A DNA stretch of 64,000 nt from Cantharellus purpuraceus (lineage: Eukaryota; Basidiomycota; Agaricomycetes; Cantharellales; Hydnaceae). The stretch spans positions 682,001-746,000 of the forward strand of contig JALBUN010000045.1 of NCBI GenBank assembly GCA_025174535.1, in the 5' to 3' direction. The notes below the pieces were generated by a model. That model saw nothing but the letters and a program-made list of their open reading frames with translations, did no database searches and was not told the origin of the DNA. Below are positions 48,896-61,185 of the stretch, in pieces. How positions within the stretch are numbered: the first letter of the stretch is position 1; the number at the start of each line of letters is the position of its first letter. The translations under genes and the position numbers were made by a program.

Positions 48896-50603
48896 ATGGC
48901 CATTTTATCGTGGCATAGCTGGTCAACAGCATTACTTCTCCTTCTTTCCTTATCATGCGCCACAGTATATGCAGACTCACTCTCGTTTGAAAACACGGCA
49001 GTTGTGCGCACTGTCGAGCTTGATGGGGCTCTGACGCACATAACGACTAGATACTCTGTCCGCGCCCTCAAGGACGGTGTGAGCGAATACACATTTGCAT
49101 TAGGAGAGGAAGACCATGAACTGACGAGCTGGATGGAAGCAAAAGTTAAAGGTGCAGATGAGGAGCTGCAGTTGAAGTCGAATGGGCATGACAGCCAGAG
49201 GTATGCAACGACACGTCTCAAGAATCTGTCTCTCGCCTTATGTCAGACAGTCATACATGGTCATACACTGCTACCCTTCCGAAATCTATCAATGCGCACA
49301 CGGAGATGATACTGGAGTTTAATACTGTACAGTCAAACGCAGTCACGCCGGTCCCAGCTACCGTGCGTCAGGATGAACCACAGGCACTCAAGTATGCTAC
49401 GGACCTCTTTATTATAAGCCCGTACGCAACAACCGTCCAAAGAACAAAACTTCGGTATGTAAATATCCATGTATAGAGTGGTTAATGTTTCACTGTCTTA
49501 CACCATGTCCAGCTCGCCTACACCCCAGATCCATAATTACACACAGCCATCTCATGTTTCCCAGTTCACTAAGGAAGATCAAGCCGTCACTAAATCAGGT
49601 GCGACGATCACCTACGGACCTTATCATGATATTCCAGTGTCTACCACATCCGACTTCCTTGCAACACAGCACCGCATTTCCATTCACTACGAGATTGACG
49701 TCCCCGTCCTGCGGGTTCTTTCTCTCAGGCGGTCCGCCGAAGTCAGCCATTGGGGATCGAATCTCAACATCCAAGATGAAATACACCTCAAAAACGACGG
49801 TGCAAAGCTGAAAGGTCAATTTTCGCGTCTTTCGCACCAGCTTCAGGTCTTCCATCAGCGCCCTATGTATGGCACGTTGCAGTCTCTTACATTGCATCTT
49901 CCCCCTGGTATCTCTTCGCCGTACTACTATGATCTTATTGGGAACGTTTCGACGTCTAAATTTAGACCTTCCACCCCGCTCTCCAGTATTCCATTGAAGG
50001 GACACCCACCTCGGTGGAGCGTATTGGAGCTGAAACCGAGATACCCATTACTAGGAGGTTGGAACTATAGCTTCACTCTGGGTTGGGATGCCCCCCTCGG
50101 AGATTCCGTAAAATATGATGCTAAGGAGGACAGGTACATCCTTGGAGTTCCCTTTTGGACACCCATTCCAGGTGCATCAGTAGACCATGCTGAAGTCCAG
50201 ATTATCTTGCCCGAAGGAGCGACGTGAGTGGTATTTTTTCTTGGCAGAAACTCGTACTTACGCTTCCTTGAAGTGATGTTGAGGTTTTCGAGCCATTCCC
50301 AATGCGTAGTGTCATTCGGTCCACCCATATCACTTACCTAGATACCACTGGCCGTCCTGCTGTCATCTACAAAAAGGACCGCATCACTGACAATCACACC
50401 AGCTCTGTTTATGTCCGTGTCCCTTTTTTTTCTACCAGATCACTGACTGATAGCGTTGGCTATTGCAGGTATCGTATAGGGTTCCCTTCTCTGCACACCT
50501 GAAAAAGCCGCTTGCTGTCGGGACGGCGATGTTAGGGGTATTTGTGTTTGCATTGTTTGCAAGACGTGTTGACCCGCGGCTTCAAAAGAGTCCTAAGAAG
50601 TAA
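48896..50603 (+). CDS. OST1: Ribophorin I / OST1, oligosaccharyltransferase subunit
   Basis: The ATG at 48896 was chosen because it begins a good signal peptide (MAILSWHSWSTALLLLLSLS, then CATVYADS). The luminal part has LSFENTAVVRTVELDGALTH, YSYTATLPKSINAHTEM-type blocks, a segment beginning DLFIISPYATTVQRTKLR, ATITYGPYHDIPVSTTSDF, HISIHYE-like and VLSLRRSAEVSHWGSNLNIQ motifs, and DRYILGVPFWTPIPGASVD, the ribophorin I core. A C-terminal hydrophobic helix (AVGTAMLGVFVFALFA) and a short basic cytosolic tail (RRVDPRLQKSPKK) give the expected type I topology. N-glycosylation sequons are present. Four introns. About 490 residues, close to yeast Ost1. Family knowledge: part of the ER oligosaccharyltransferase for N-glycosylation. 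Confidence 0.92.
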
Positions 50604-51777
50604 CCTATTGATAAAATAGATGAAGATTGGAAAAGCAGATCGAGTTCAACTGGACGGAAGCTGCCACACCCAAGCTCAGATTTATCTACACACCAGAAGT
50701 CAATGCTAAATGTTCCGCGTCTCCTTCCACTAGGCTATAAGAAGACCAAGATTCACATGTCCGTCTTGAAAGGCTTTGTTCCATCTTCTGCGAGAAGGTA
50801 CAGAATCAGCGTTACTACCATGGCCGGCCTCCCTGAAGCACAAGCGACCACTCATTCAGGACAAACCTCATTGCACAGATCATCACAGGGCTAGTGCTAT
50901 CCGTATGGTATCTATGAGCTTGATTTACCAACGTCGCGATTCTATCCATCATGCAAAAGTGCTCGGCCGTAGCACGAGCAAGTACGTGTACCAGTATGCA
51001 CGCACTAAATTCATGCTCTGCGCCCATAAAGTATTGGACAGCAGATGCAAGATCATCACAGGGGGTTGACTTGTATCACTTGTGTGAGAGTAGTCTGCCA
51101 ATGTCGCAACTTTGATCATCAGTATTTCAGCGCATGCACCGCTCGGGCACGTTACGTACGCGTACCCGGCACACGCGTCTTGTGGATACTTCACCGTTGC
51201 TCTTAAATGGCATTTATAGGAACATCAAAAAGGTTGGACTGTTAAATTCTGTCGTGATCAGGCGTGGCTGGAAGTTGAAATCGTACCCACTAATTTAGTT
51301 TAGCTTCAATAGCTTCATACATGCTCTCCGCTAGTCCCAATTCGGGGCCCGGCATGATGCCGTCAGAGTCCTTGTTGGCCGCACCATACAGCAATGCTGT
51401 TCCTGACGTCCGATGTCACGGTGAACTGCTGGTAAGTTGCCCAACTGTTCCGACACGGTTGGTCGGTGCTGCGGTGTTGCACGCAAAGGAACATGTGCGC
51501 TTGTTTCTTGCCGGGTGATGATTATTCCTGAGGCAGGCGGTATGGGAATAATACGCAGGTGATGTCCTCGACATGCATACGAATGACCGCCGTTAGGAAC
51601 GCGTAGGCTCACTGCGGTGATTTTCTCGGAACTTGTCCAAGTAATTCCAAAAAAAGACCAGTCCACAAATACTGGCCGCTCGACATACCTGGCAGCGCTA
51701 GGAAAACATTTGGTCCTATAAAAGTGTCTCTCGTCCACATGAAATGGCCAACGACAACAGGCTCCCAGTTCTTTTCA
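50604..51777. other. Intergenic region between OST1 and GST 1
   Basis: No gene supported. It contains a weak two-copy repeat with about 172-bp spacing, described separately. Confidence 0.4.
50877..51155. repeat. Weak two-copy tandem repeat, period about 172 bp
   Basis: AGATCATCACAGGG occurs at about 50877 and 51049. Each is followed by similar GTATC..T..GAG, (T)GCCAA(T/C)GTCGC.A, ATCAT.A and GCTCGG blocks in the same order. Strongly diverged and non-coding. Confidence 0.5.
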
Positions 51778-52733
51778 ATGGCAAGCGAATCTGTCATTAC
51801 CCTTTATGACTCTGCGAGCATCAAAGGCAAGCCATTGGCATGGAATCCGATCGTCCTGAAGGCTAGGTACATTCGCGCTGTTTCGCCGTCCGTCCCCCCT
51901 TGTCCCTAACGGTATTCACCCATTCAGATATGCGCTTAACTTCAAAGGAGTTCCCTACAAGACTGTCTGGCTTGAGTATCCTGATGTAGAACCTACGTTC
52001 CGCAGCATTGGTGCGAGCCCTACGGCTACTAAGCCCGATGGGAGCCCATACTACACGATGCCTGTCATCGTCGATCCCTCTCGCCGCACCCCTAGTGGAG
52101 GACCAACCATCATCTCTGACTCGTGGAATATTGCAGAATACCTCGACAATGTGTATCCCTCCACGGGATTGTTGTTCCCTGAAGGCACCAAGGCATTGCA
52201 AGCGCTTTTCTTACTTCACGCTACCGACGCTCTCTTTTATCCCCTTGCTCCGATTATGATCCCACCTTTGCTTGATTTTCTGAATGAGCCCAGTCGCCCG
52301 TGAGTATTTGTTATTAACTTCCGGTGACTTTCTGGCTGACAACTGGATGTCCAGTTATTGGCGAGTGACGAGGGAAGCGTGGGTGGGAGCTAAACTGGAA
52401 GAAATGTGTCCCAGGGGAACGAAAAAGTGGGATGACCAGTGGGCCATTGTCCAGAAAGGTAATCAATTTGCGACCTGTTCCACAGGTAAACTTGCTAACT
52501 ATCGCCATCATACAGGGTTTTCAGATACTGCTACACTGCTTGACAAGAATGGTAGTGAAGGGAGACTCCTCATGGGAAACAAAGTGACTTTTGGTGATTT
52601 CATTATTGCGAGTATGCTCGAAACCATTTTCCTGGTTTACCCTGATGAATGGGAAAACCAAGTTAAGCACTGGGATAATGGGAGGTGGGAAAGGCTCAGA
52701 GATTATTGTGCCAACTGGAGGAGCGTGCACTGA
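51778..52733 (+). CDS. Glutathione S-transferase, fungal etherase-like (FuA) type, copy 1
   Basis: ATG at 51778 gives MASESVITLYDSASIKGKPL, joined after an intron to RYALNFKGVPYKTVWLEYPD. The thioredoxin-like N-domain shows TMPVIVDP (the cis-Pro motif) and TIISDSWNIAEYLDNVYP (glutathione gamma-Glu contact SDS). The C-domain has YWRVTREAWVGAKLEEM, joined through a short intron to GFSDTATLLDKNGSEGRLL, MGNKVTFGDFIIASMLE and WERLRDYCANWRSVH-TGA at 52731. Frames are intact. Family knowledge: cytosolic GSTs of this type in wood-decay and litter fungi are linked to detoxification of wood-derived compounds. The subclass is inferred. About 255 residues. Confidence 0.85.
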
Positions 52734-54129
52734 AGCAGGTTGTGGTAATGTTACACTTTGGTAGTCGGAAGCTTGAGGAAGGTAGTCTTCACCGGGTTGG
52801 AATTGCTAGAAAGTAAAGCATCAACCACATACTGAACCAGCTCACTGGCATTGTGACATGATTTCTAGAGTGTGGGATAATTTTAAAGGTCGATCTTCAA
52901 CTACAGGACTTCAAGTTGACAAACATTCACCAAGCCTCCAAGAGCAACTAAATGTATTTGATTGCCGCGCGAACCGCAAGAAACCCGTAGTCTCCGTTCT
53001 AGGGGATAATAAAAGGCTCGTTCAAAACACATAAGTGGGAATTTAAGATACTAGTTTACGTGGATATGATTCTGGCCAGCAGCCATGGCGAAATGCGCTG
53101 ACTTGAGAGAGATGAATATCCCAGGAATATGGTAAGTTCAGGATTGTCTGTGACAGGTGGCTGACTCCCATCAAAATGTACCACAGCTAGTATTTGAAAG
53201 TCGCGTATCAGCTCAACGCGTACAGATGAAGCCGAGCCGCCAGTTACTAACAAAGATTACGGATCGCCATCTATGAAGTCCTTCATCATGGGAAGTCGCG
53301 AGTGTGCCAAGAGGCTACTAACCTAGTAGTACCCGTGCACCCCGAATGTCATGACGGCTTATACTGTTGTCATACGCGTAAGTAATGTGCACTGAGTCAG
53401 ATTGCCTCGTGGAATGACCATGGACACCGCTTACTTACTATGGTTATCACTAGGCTTGAAAGGCACTGCATCATGATCAGACGATGGCACTGGTGAATGC
53501 GCGGCGCACTGCGGCGCTTGGAGACCGTAAGGTGAACTTGAGTGGTTCTGGCCCGGAGTAGCCTTTTAAAGCCTTTCCATGACATAACTATAGAAAACGC
53601 TACAGGCGGTATCTCTATACACTAATGGTGGCGCCTACCTGACCAGGTGATCTCTCAGATTGATCGACCATGAGGCGTTTGCCAGAGGGACGACGCTTGC
53701 GTGCTGCTCAATAGAGGGAATGGTACAATGTTCCTTTCGGTATATGGCTGAGTAAACCCTTACCGCTTCTGTCGGGTCCGACGTTCGTCACGGAGGCGCG
53801 AACGTGGGTACGCCGCCACCCTGTATAAGTGATTACTAGCATTGACAGTTCATCAGCGTTTGTAAGGGACGACACTTGCGTACCACTCACAACCGTAGGG
53901 GTAGTCCATTATACATTAACAAATACCCAGTTCCGGAGCTGAGGAAGCTTTACCGTTTCTGTCGGGTCCGACGTTCTCAGCTGACGTGGTCAAACGGAAT
54001 CGACTCCTTGGCTGTGGGCCCACATGATGGTTCCTAGCTCAGAGACACACGTCACCCTCTAACTCTTGGAATGGATAAGAACAGCGTGCCTCAGACGTCA
54101 ATTGTCCAACAGCATCAGCATAATTTACT
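52734..54129. other. Intergenic region between the two GST genes
   Basis: No gene supported. It holds a degenerate repeat pair (53684-53985) and presumably the promoter of GST 2. Confidence 0.4.
53684..53985. repeat. Degenerate two-copy repeat, spacing about 180-190 bp
   Basis: GCGTTTG..AG.GGGACGAC.CTTGCGT at about 53675 recurs at about 53857, and TACCG(C/T)TTCTGTCGGGTCCGACGTT at 53761 recurs at 53951. The second block includes an exact run of about 20 bp, the most conserved part. Confidence 0.65.
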
Positions 54130-55079
54130 ATGTCGAATGAGGACGTAGTCACAATCTACGACGCTTCAAGCAATAGGGGGGAAACCCTTGGTATGGAATT
54201 TGATGGTTTGGAGGGCAAGGTACATTCACTCCCTTTCGCTGTCTTGTTCTTTTTCCCTTCCTCACAATATTAATCTTTCAATCTACTTTCAGATATGCAC
54301 TCAACTTCAAGCGAATTCCTCATAAAACTGTTTGGCTAGAGTATCCCGATATCGAGCCTACACTGCGCAGCATCGGTGCCGCCCCTACGACCACAAAGCC
54401 CGATGGGAGCCCTTTATACACCCTCCCTGTCATCGTCGACCCCTCCCACCGGACTTCCAGCGGTGGCCCCACCATCATCTCCGACTCCTGGGTAATTTCG
54501 GAATACCTCGACAAGGTGCATCCCAGCCCAGGATTGTTGCTCCCTGAAGGCACAAAGGCCTTGCAATGGCTCTTCCTGAGACATGCCACGACGACGCTGT
54601 TGAGCACCATTGCCGTGATTCTCGCCCCCGTTGTGTATAATGATATTTTGAACGAGGCTAGTCGTCCGTAAGTACTAATGGTAGCAGTTCCCAGGCCTAA
54701 TGGCTGCACAAAGCACTCTCCAAAATCTGACATCACTCTCCAATTCAAGGTACTGGAAAACAACCAGGGAATTAATCCTCAAGACTAAATTCGAGGATAC
54801 ACCTAGAAAAGGAACGCAACAATGGGACGATCAGTGGCTTGCCATCCAAAAGGGTAATCAGCTCGCCACCTCCCTCTGAAAAGCAGGCTCACATATAATA
54901 TACGAATAGCATTCACATCCATTGCCACATTGCTCAACAAGAACGGGAAAGAAGGGGACCTCGTCATGGGAGACAAGGTCACGGCTACTGATTTTGGCCT
55001 TGCGGGTATATTAGAGTCGCTCACCATCCTCGTGCCTGAGGAGTGGGACAAGAGGGTCAAGCACTGGGACGATGGGTGA
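54130..55079 (+). CDS. Glutathione S-transferase paralogue 2, C-terminally truncated by a premature stop
   Basis: ATG at 54130 (MSNEDVVTIYDASSNRGETL). Exons parallel copy 1: RYALNFKRIPHKTVWLEYPD-like N-domain, IGAAPTTTKPDGSPLYTLPV, TIISDSWVISEYLDKVHPSP, YWKTTRELILKTKFEDTP and AFTSIATLLNKNGKEGDLVM. The end is LVPEEWDKRVKHWDDG followed by TGA (55077-55079), exactly where copy 1 reads GRWERLRDYCANWRSVH. Reading on, the frame continues WEKLRNHCAPWKILH to a stop at 55125-55127, so a single-codon nonsense change removed the last 15 or so residues. The first exon also diverges (GMEFDGLEGK where copy 1 has AWNPIVLKAR). It could be a recent pseudogene or still fold. Confidence 0.75.
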
Positions 55080-55925
55080 TGGGAGAAGCTCAGAAATCAC
55101 TGCGCTCCTTGGAAAATCCTGCACTGACAGGCAAAGGTGGAGCGAGGGGGCGCAAATGTAAGGATTCCATTAATGGGTTTATCTCTGGACATTGTGGTGG
55201 GGTTTGGACCTTGTACCTTGCATCTATTTATTACTGTATTTGCAGCCAATATTATTGAAAATCTAGTGATCTAGATCTGTTCGGGCGAGAAGAATTCATT
55301 ATCGTATATCAAAATGAGCCAATAACACCAGCCTTTAAATTTACTAGTAGAGACATCTATATAATATTCGCACTGTTCTGGTACGCATGATTGGTCAATA
55401 GCATGCATGTCTCGGTGCAAGTTTGCTCGGGCCCGCCACGGGATTTCGCCCCATTGTTCCCTTGTAGCCTTTGAGACATCCTCATGATCGCCCCCCTTTT
55501 CCGTCTCATTATACTCACCAAATTCGGTTGTATCAGAAACACCCTGCAATCTGGTCGTGACAAAAATTAGATGCAGCTCGGGTCCCAGATCTGACTGACG
55601 CTTGGCGCCCAGAGCCTCATATGCATTGGCCAGGCAACAACATCCTGCCAATTACCACTTCGACTACTTACATATTCCACGTTGACAAAGGGTCTCGCAA
55701 CAGGCATGCTTCGGAGGCTTGTTAGATATGAAGTTACATACACACAGGTCATAGTAGACATAGTAGAGATACATCAATGCACGGATAACATCGCGATGGG
55801 AACTGGTCTACGTAGAGATTTGATTATGTCTGAAGGCAAAAAGTAAAAGAAACCAAAAAGATACGGCTATGCCTTGATTTAAACTCGAATGTGAAGACAA
55901 AATTCAACTTTTCAAGTATCAAGAT
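55080..55925. other. Intergenic region
   Basis: A 126-residue reverse ORF (55271-55651) and a 64-residue one (55567-55761) overlap here. Neither resembles a known family. No gene called. Confidence 0.4.
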
Positions 55926-57458
55926 TTAAGGCGCTTCGCCTGAGCTATCTGCTTCTGGAATTGCAAAGTTGGCCCCCTTTGGTTTCTTTGGAAACTTGGT
56001 GGGCGGTCTTCCCCTCTTCTGCGCCTTCTCACTATAGTCCCACAAGATTAGCCAAAGATCGTTCAAGCAAAGCAAATAGCACCCGAAAACTCACCAGGCG
56101 CTCGTCTGCCGATGTCGATGCAAACTATCCCGCCGCTTACTGCTAAACACCGTCCCACAATCAGGGCAACTCCCCGTCTGCGCTAAATTCTCCTCAACCC
56201 GTTCCTGCTTCTCCCGTGTCGTAATTATCTGCGCTTGCTCATAACGCAACATCCCGCGCGTAATCAACGCAAGCTCCTCCGGCGCATGCTCCGTCTCTGC
56301 ATGGCGTGACAATGTGGCGAAGACCGTCCAGCCTTTATCCCAAACATCGCAGCGTTCCCCAGTGACCGGCGACACGTATGTACAGAAGAACCGCGAGCCT
56401 CTGCGCACGCCGAACTTGCCCTTGGTGTGGGTAGTTGGAGCGGCTTCATCGTCGTTCTCGCAAGAATTAGGAGAAGAAGCTTTAGGCGTCGTGGCATGCG
56501 CGCGAGCGGTCGGCGGCGTGGAAGAAGTACCGCCTACATCCATGTTCAGTCTGTGCTGATATAGCGTGATGAGGAATGGGCTGACCGTGTCGCCTCTCAT
56601 TATCCTGCGCTCGAGAATAGTAATTTCTGTTGACGGATCCATCGGGTTTGTTGTCATAGTCATAAGATCGGTAATAAGAAGTTTGCGCTGGTCTATGCTC
56701 GGCACCAAGATTTGAGAAAACGTACTAAAGACCAGCGAGAAGAACTATAAAACTCACCTCTGAGCCTGAGATGCATATTTCGACGTGTTTCCATGGCGTG
56801 GTGTATCTCGCAGCGGTAGCTCGTCTTCCGACTCGGGAGAGCTAGGGGTAGGAGAGGGCGAATGGAGATATCGCGAGTATGGGTCCTCGTGCCACCGGGC
56901 AGTTGACAGGTGAGGAAGCTTTTGTCCAGAAGGTGGGTGCAGGTGGCGGATGGGGGGAAGTTTGTCCGACACGCCCGTGTCCCTCCACGACGAATGTGAC
57001 GTGGGAGAAGGGGAGCGGAACGCGTGGTGTGCGCTCTTGGGAGTGTTGATCAACGTGGAAGCAGGGCTGTCGTGGGGAGACGGGGATGGAGACGCGAGAA
57101 AGTGCGGGGCTAGAGGAATATGCAGTGGGCCCGGGAACCTGCTGTCGACATGTCGGGAGCCTGCTGTATCTGTTGTCCTCAAGCGGTGTACCCCCGAATC
57201 GTACGAGCTGGCGACCACGGCAGAAGGTGTAGATCCCCTGCGCTGCGACTGGGAAAACGAGTACATTGAAGAGGGTGGATCTGATGGGACAGGTTTGAGG
57301 CGCTGGTCCGGTGTGCTAGTCCTTCGTCCGCTATTGGGCGGAGACGGGAAGGTATAACGCGGCTGAGAATCCGTTGTGTAAGAGGCATGCGACGTGTACA
57401 TGTCGTCCTGCGCTGAGCTGCGAGACGAGTACGGAGGGACACCAGAAGGCGGCGGCAT
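55926..57458 (-). CDS. Putative DNA-binding protein with C2H2-like zinc-finger segment and AT-hook-like tail
   Basis: Exon 1 from ATG at 57458 (MPPPSGVPPYSSRSSAQDDM) is a 240-residue Ser/Pro-rich disordered region. Exon 2 begins after an intron near 56700 and carries ILVPSIDQRKLLITDLMTMT, an FGVRRGSRFFCTYVSPVTGE module with C...C...H...H spacing (FFCTY...RCDVWDKGW...LSRHAETEH), and CPDCGTVFSSKRRDSLHRHR, a finger whose second His spacing is not canonical. A final exon adds CEKAQKRGRPPTKFPKKPKG, an RGRP AT-hook-like motif, and ends GEAP-TAA at 55926. The pattern fits a fungal transcription factor. I cannot name an orthologue. An upstream non-coding or coding exon is possible. Confidence 0.65.
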
Positions 57459-59137
57459 GTGAAACGATGGTGTTATATAGATGCCCGGACAGAAAGATGG
57501 CAACCGGTTCTGTACTTATGCGCAGAGACCACAGCCGCCAGCCGCCAGTGCCTGTTGGAGAGAATGTGGTGGCGTCAATTATGCTGAGGGTATGGCCACG
57601 AACAATAAAGCTAAATGGGGAAGAAGGGGAGACCCTGAAATAGAATATACTCGCTAGTCACCTAAGACACGCAGTCTTCAGTGAGAAATAGATATATCAA
57701 GAGATCCGTTGCAGCACTGTGCACCAAGCGGCAAGTGTTCATGTCCACCTGACGGTGGAAAAGTGCACGAGGTACCACAAGGGCAAGGGCAGTGCAAGCT
57801 AGCAGAGGAAAAATTAAAAGATCACCAAGGATATCTGGGGGGGGACGAAACGAGCAGCCCAAGACAGCGTATTAGATCTGTAGGAAAGACAATGCATCAC
57901 CGGAAGCTGGAAGCTTTCGGTATAAGGATGGCATGTCTCTTCTGGGCAAACAAGAAAGCTGGATTTGGTCGTCACGAGTTGCTGGTCATGGCGCGTGGCG
58001 GGCCGAGATCCGGCTCATGAGAATGTTATGCCGCATTAGGAAGGCTTTGTTTGACTCTCGGTTGGGAAGAAGGACAAACTAAGTGCGAGACCTCCAAGAG
58101 ACATCTGGCTTGGAGCATCGGCCCTAGTCCGCTCCATGCAGGGGTCGCAGACATTCACGTCTGGGACCGTTGTTGCACGGAGAATGGGACCTTCCTGATT
58201 TCCAAAGAGAGTCTTCCGAGAGTGCCAGACGCCCGGAACATGGTCGAGTGTTTCGTATGGTCAGCTGTAAATTCCAGGAAACCAACAGTGCGCCACGAAG
58301 GAGCCGGGTGTACCCGTTGGCTGCTTCGGATCCACCGCGTACCTGTAAATAAGCGCCCGCGCTAGTTGTTTAAGGTGCGAATTCCATGCGAGCAAGATCA
58401 TGATGGCATGTCACCTATAGGCTAGAGGAGACGGCACACGACGGTGGCAAAGCGCTGATGGTTTGGTGGTCGAAGATCAACTCACTGGATGTTTATTCAG
58501 GCTGTCTATAGGCATAGGCTTCGATGCATGGAGACGCAGAAGATCAGATCTGCCGGGCGCAGTAGGGCGCAGTCGTTTGCAATATCTATGGAGGGTTCTG
58601 CGACAGGGTTTCGGGGACCATGGAAATGTGTGTTGGCATGACAGGATCCGGAGGCTGCTCTCAACGTCACGGGAGTGGTCCAAGGCGGAGATGGAAATTG
58701 GCCGCCGTACCATGGTTCAACCACACGATCGTGTTGTATACAGGGCTGTACGACAATTAGCCCATCTTACCCTGCAACTCTCTGTGCCAGCTACGCGAAC
58801 ACGGACATGAAATTTGATGTCTCCCTTCCAGGTGACACTGGAGGTATGACAAATCAGGCATACAAACACTCAAACGGCACCAGCTACCTGCACCCTAGCG
58901 AAGCCCAGTCAAATTTCCACCCCAAATAACCTTCTCGCTCATCTAGTCCTAGCAGAACCATCCTCACATATAGCCAGGGCAAGGACACAGTCGGGGAACG
59001 AAAATACATGCCATTTGCGGAGCAAAGGGAAGAGAAAACCGGTCGACTCCTTCGTCTCCCAGTCTGACGAACAACAAAAACCAGAACAGCATACCACCAC
59101 ACCAAAGAAGCTCCCGGTCTTCCTGTCGACTGACGTT
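57459..59137. other. Gene-poor interval (1.7 kb)
   Basis: No supported gene. ORFs at 57709-58020, 58051-58365, 58463-58810 and 58675-58929 (+) lack recognisable motifs and do not join into a convincing protein. The left end is the promoter of the zinc-finger gene and the right end the 3' UTR of SWC4. Confidence 0.4.
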
Positions 59138-61076
59138 CTATGTCTTCCGGGCCCTCTTATTACTACGACTAGCACGAGTCGCCGCCGTTCCCGAAGTATC
59201 CACTGAAGATATCGATAGCGATCGCTTGTGGTTCTGGGACTTACAATAACGTTTGTCACCCTCCGCTCCGGATAAAGTAGAGCACAAAAGACATGTAGAC
59301 GCTCTCACCTGTCTCCTGGACGCACCCTCGGCTGCAGAATCCGGAACAGCCACTGATTGCTCACGATCGACTTCCATAGCGTCATTCGCTCCTTCTTCTG
59401 CCGCCTGTGCATCTCCCGTCTTTTCTCCGCCCGGTTCATCCTCGCCTTCGCCTTCGCCTTCACCTGTGGCATCTGCCTGACCATCATCGCCCCCGCCCAG
59501 GCCATGTAGTTTTTTCTGCGTCCGAATCTCCTGTTCAATTCTGTCCACGGCTTTTTTGGTATCAATTAATACAGCAGCAGCATCGAGTAATGCCTCAAGA
59601 CGCTGAATATTTTCCTTCGTAGGCATGACCAACCGCATGTGCGATATGCCTAGCTCCCCGAGGAGCGCTGTCACCTTTGGGGCGATGCTCGCTTTCGGGA
59701 ACGGCAGCTTCGTGGAGCGCAGATGCGCGGGAACGTGTGCGGTCTTGGTAGAGGGCGCTGTGGATGATACGGCGTCTCCGCGAGTAATGTAATGCAAGGC
59801 ATCTAGGTTATGCAGTGGGTCAGGCTGCTGAAATTGGAATGGAAAGGGGTAAACCCACCTTCAGCAGCTTGTTTAGCGGTGATGACCCTTCTCATTGGTC
59901 CAGATGACGGTCCGGCTGACGACGGGCTTTCGGCATCCATACCATCTCCCTTCTTCTTTTTCCGTCGAGGATCAATAAACAGCCCAGAAAAGGCCTCCTC
60001 ATCAGGTTGATGAACATTTAGTCCACTCTCTATGCCTGCCACAGTTTTCATAAGTTCCTCCCGCTCCTTTGCGAAACGACGTTCGGTCTGCTCTAGGCGC
60101 TTGATCTCAATGTACAGCCCCTCCTCTTCCGCAATCTGCTCCGGTGTCCGTGCGAACAAACTTGCCACGTACATCTTTCGTGTTTTTTCTCGCTCTGGTA
60201 GGCGTATTAGTGATAATAGCACAGAAGGTGATGCGGCATACCTTTGTCAAACTCATAGCTATGTAAAAGTGAAGTCTTCGCAGACTCATCCCCAGTCCAC
60301 GGGCGACTACGGATTAGCTTCCGACATACACTGTAATACCGTGCCTTCAAGTCCTATAACGTAATAGTATAAGCTCTCGTATGCCGATATAAGATAACAG
60401 TAAACTTGCCTCCAAGGTTCTGGTTGGGCCACCCGGGTATTCGTAGCGATCCGCGATGACATAAAACCGCATATCATGTTCCGCTACCAGCGAAAATAAG
60501 TAATCTGTCTCCTCCTTTGTCCATTCTTCATCTACAAGTGGACATGAGAAAGGGGAAAGTTGTAAGAAAGGATGTCAACCACCTTCTAGAAGATTCGAGT
60601 ATTCTTCTTGTGTGTAACTATACACGTTTGAAGATGTGTTGTACTTGGCAAACGGATACTCTGTGTTTACGTAAGCAAAGAGCATGTGCAAGAGCTTCGC
60701 ATGGGGGATGGGTCACCTGCAGGTTGCTCGTCCTTCACTTTTTCCCAGTGTCCAAGTCGTAGGTTGTCATTCCGTGCACCGTTTGAAAACTGACGCCATT
60801 CCCTGCGTACTCGGCAAGTTAAGCACATAAACAAGAATAAAATTTATCATCCTACCAGCGCACTTTTCCTCTCCCCAGGTCAGGTTTCTGTTTTAGCTTA
60901 GGTTTTGCGCGTTGTACGGCGGCAAGCGAAGGTGCATGATCTCCTATGAGCGAGTAGAGCTCGCGTGAGATACCTTCAGGTTTCTGTGCTTTAGGGACCT
61001 TTCGCGGTGCAGCTGGTGTACTTGAGGGACCCGGTAATGAAAGGATATCGCGAATATCCGCGCTGCTGGCTGCCAT
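59138..61076 (-). CDS. SWC4: SWC4/DMAP1 homologue, shared subunit of SWR1 and NuA4 chromatin complexes
   Basis: ATG at 61076 gives MAASSADIRDILSLPGPSST and KAQKPEGISRELYSLIGDHA, the diagnostic Swc4/DMAP1 N-terminus. Exons continue REWRQFSNGAR (near 60800), then the SANT-like DEEWTKEETDYLFSLVAEHD and RFYVIADRYEYPGG, YYSVCRKLIRSRPWTGDE, KTRKMYVASLFARTPEQIAE and a coiled coil EEGLYIEIKRLEQTERRFAK. The C-terminal DMAP1 region has LGELGISHMRLVMPTKENI and DTKKAVDRIEQEIRTQKKLH. A Gly/Glu/Asp-rich acidic tail and a basic end (SNKRARKT-stop at 59138) finish it. Family knowledge: it helps deposit H2A.Z and acetylate H4. Around eight exons, about 500 residues. Confidence 0.9.
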
Positions 61077-61185
61077 GGGTGCTCTATGAGATGCTTGCTT
61101 AACGGTGACTACTGGCGGAATAGCAATGACATAAGTTGCGTCGGGGTTTGAAACTGGTGAACGCCGTTCGACTTGCCAGTGGACG
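61077..61185. promoter_or_regulatory. 109-bp bidirectional promoter between SWC4 and tRNase Z
   Basis: The two start codons face away from each other with only 109 bp between. No TATA box seen. It contains GATGTTGTC/GACGATGTTG-like and CGTTCGAC sequences of unknown meaning. Confidence 0.5.

Noticed and set aside
55271..55651. 126-codon reverse ORF as a possible gene
   Set aside because: No recognisable domain, and no splice or start evidence.
58463..58929. Overlapping forward ORFs (115 and 84 codons)
   Set aside because: Different frames, no motifs, and no consistent exon joining.
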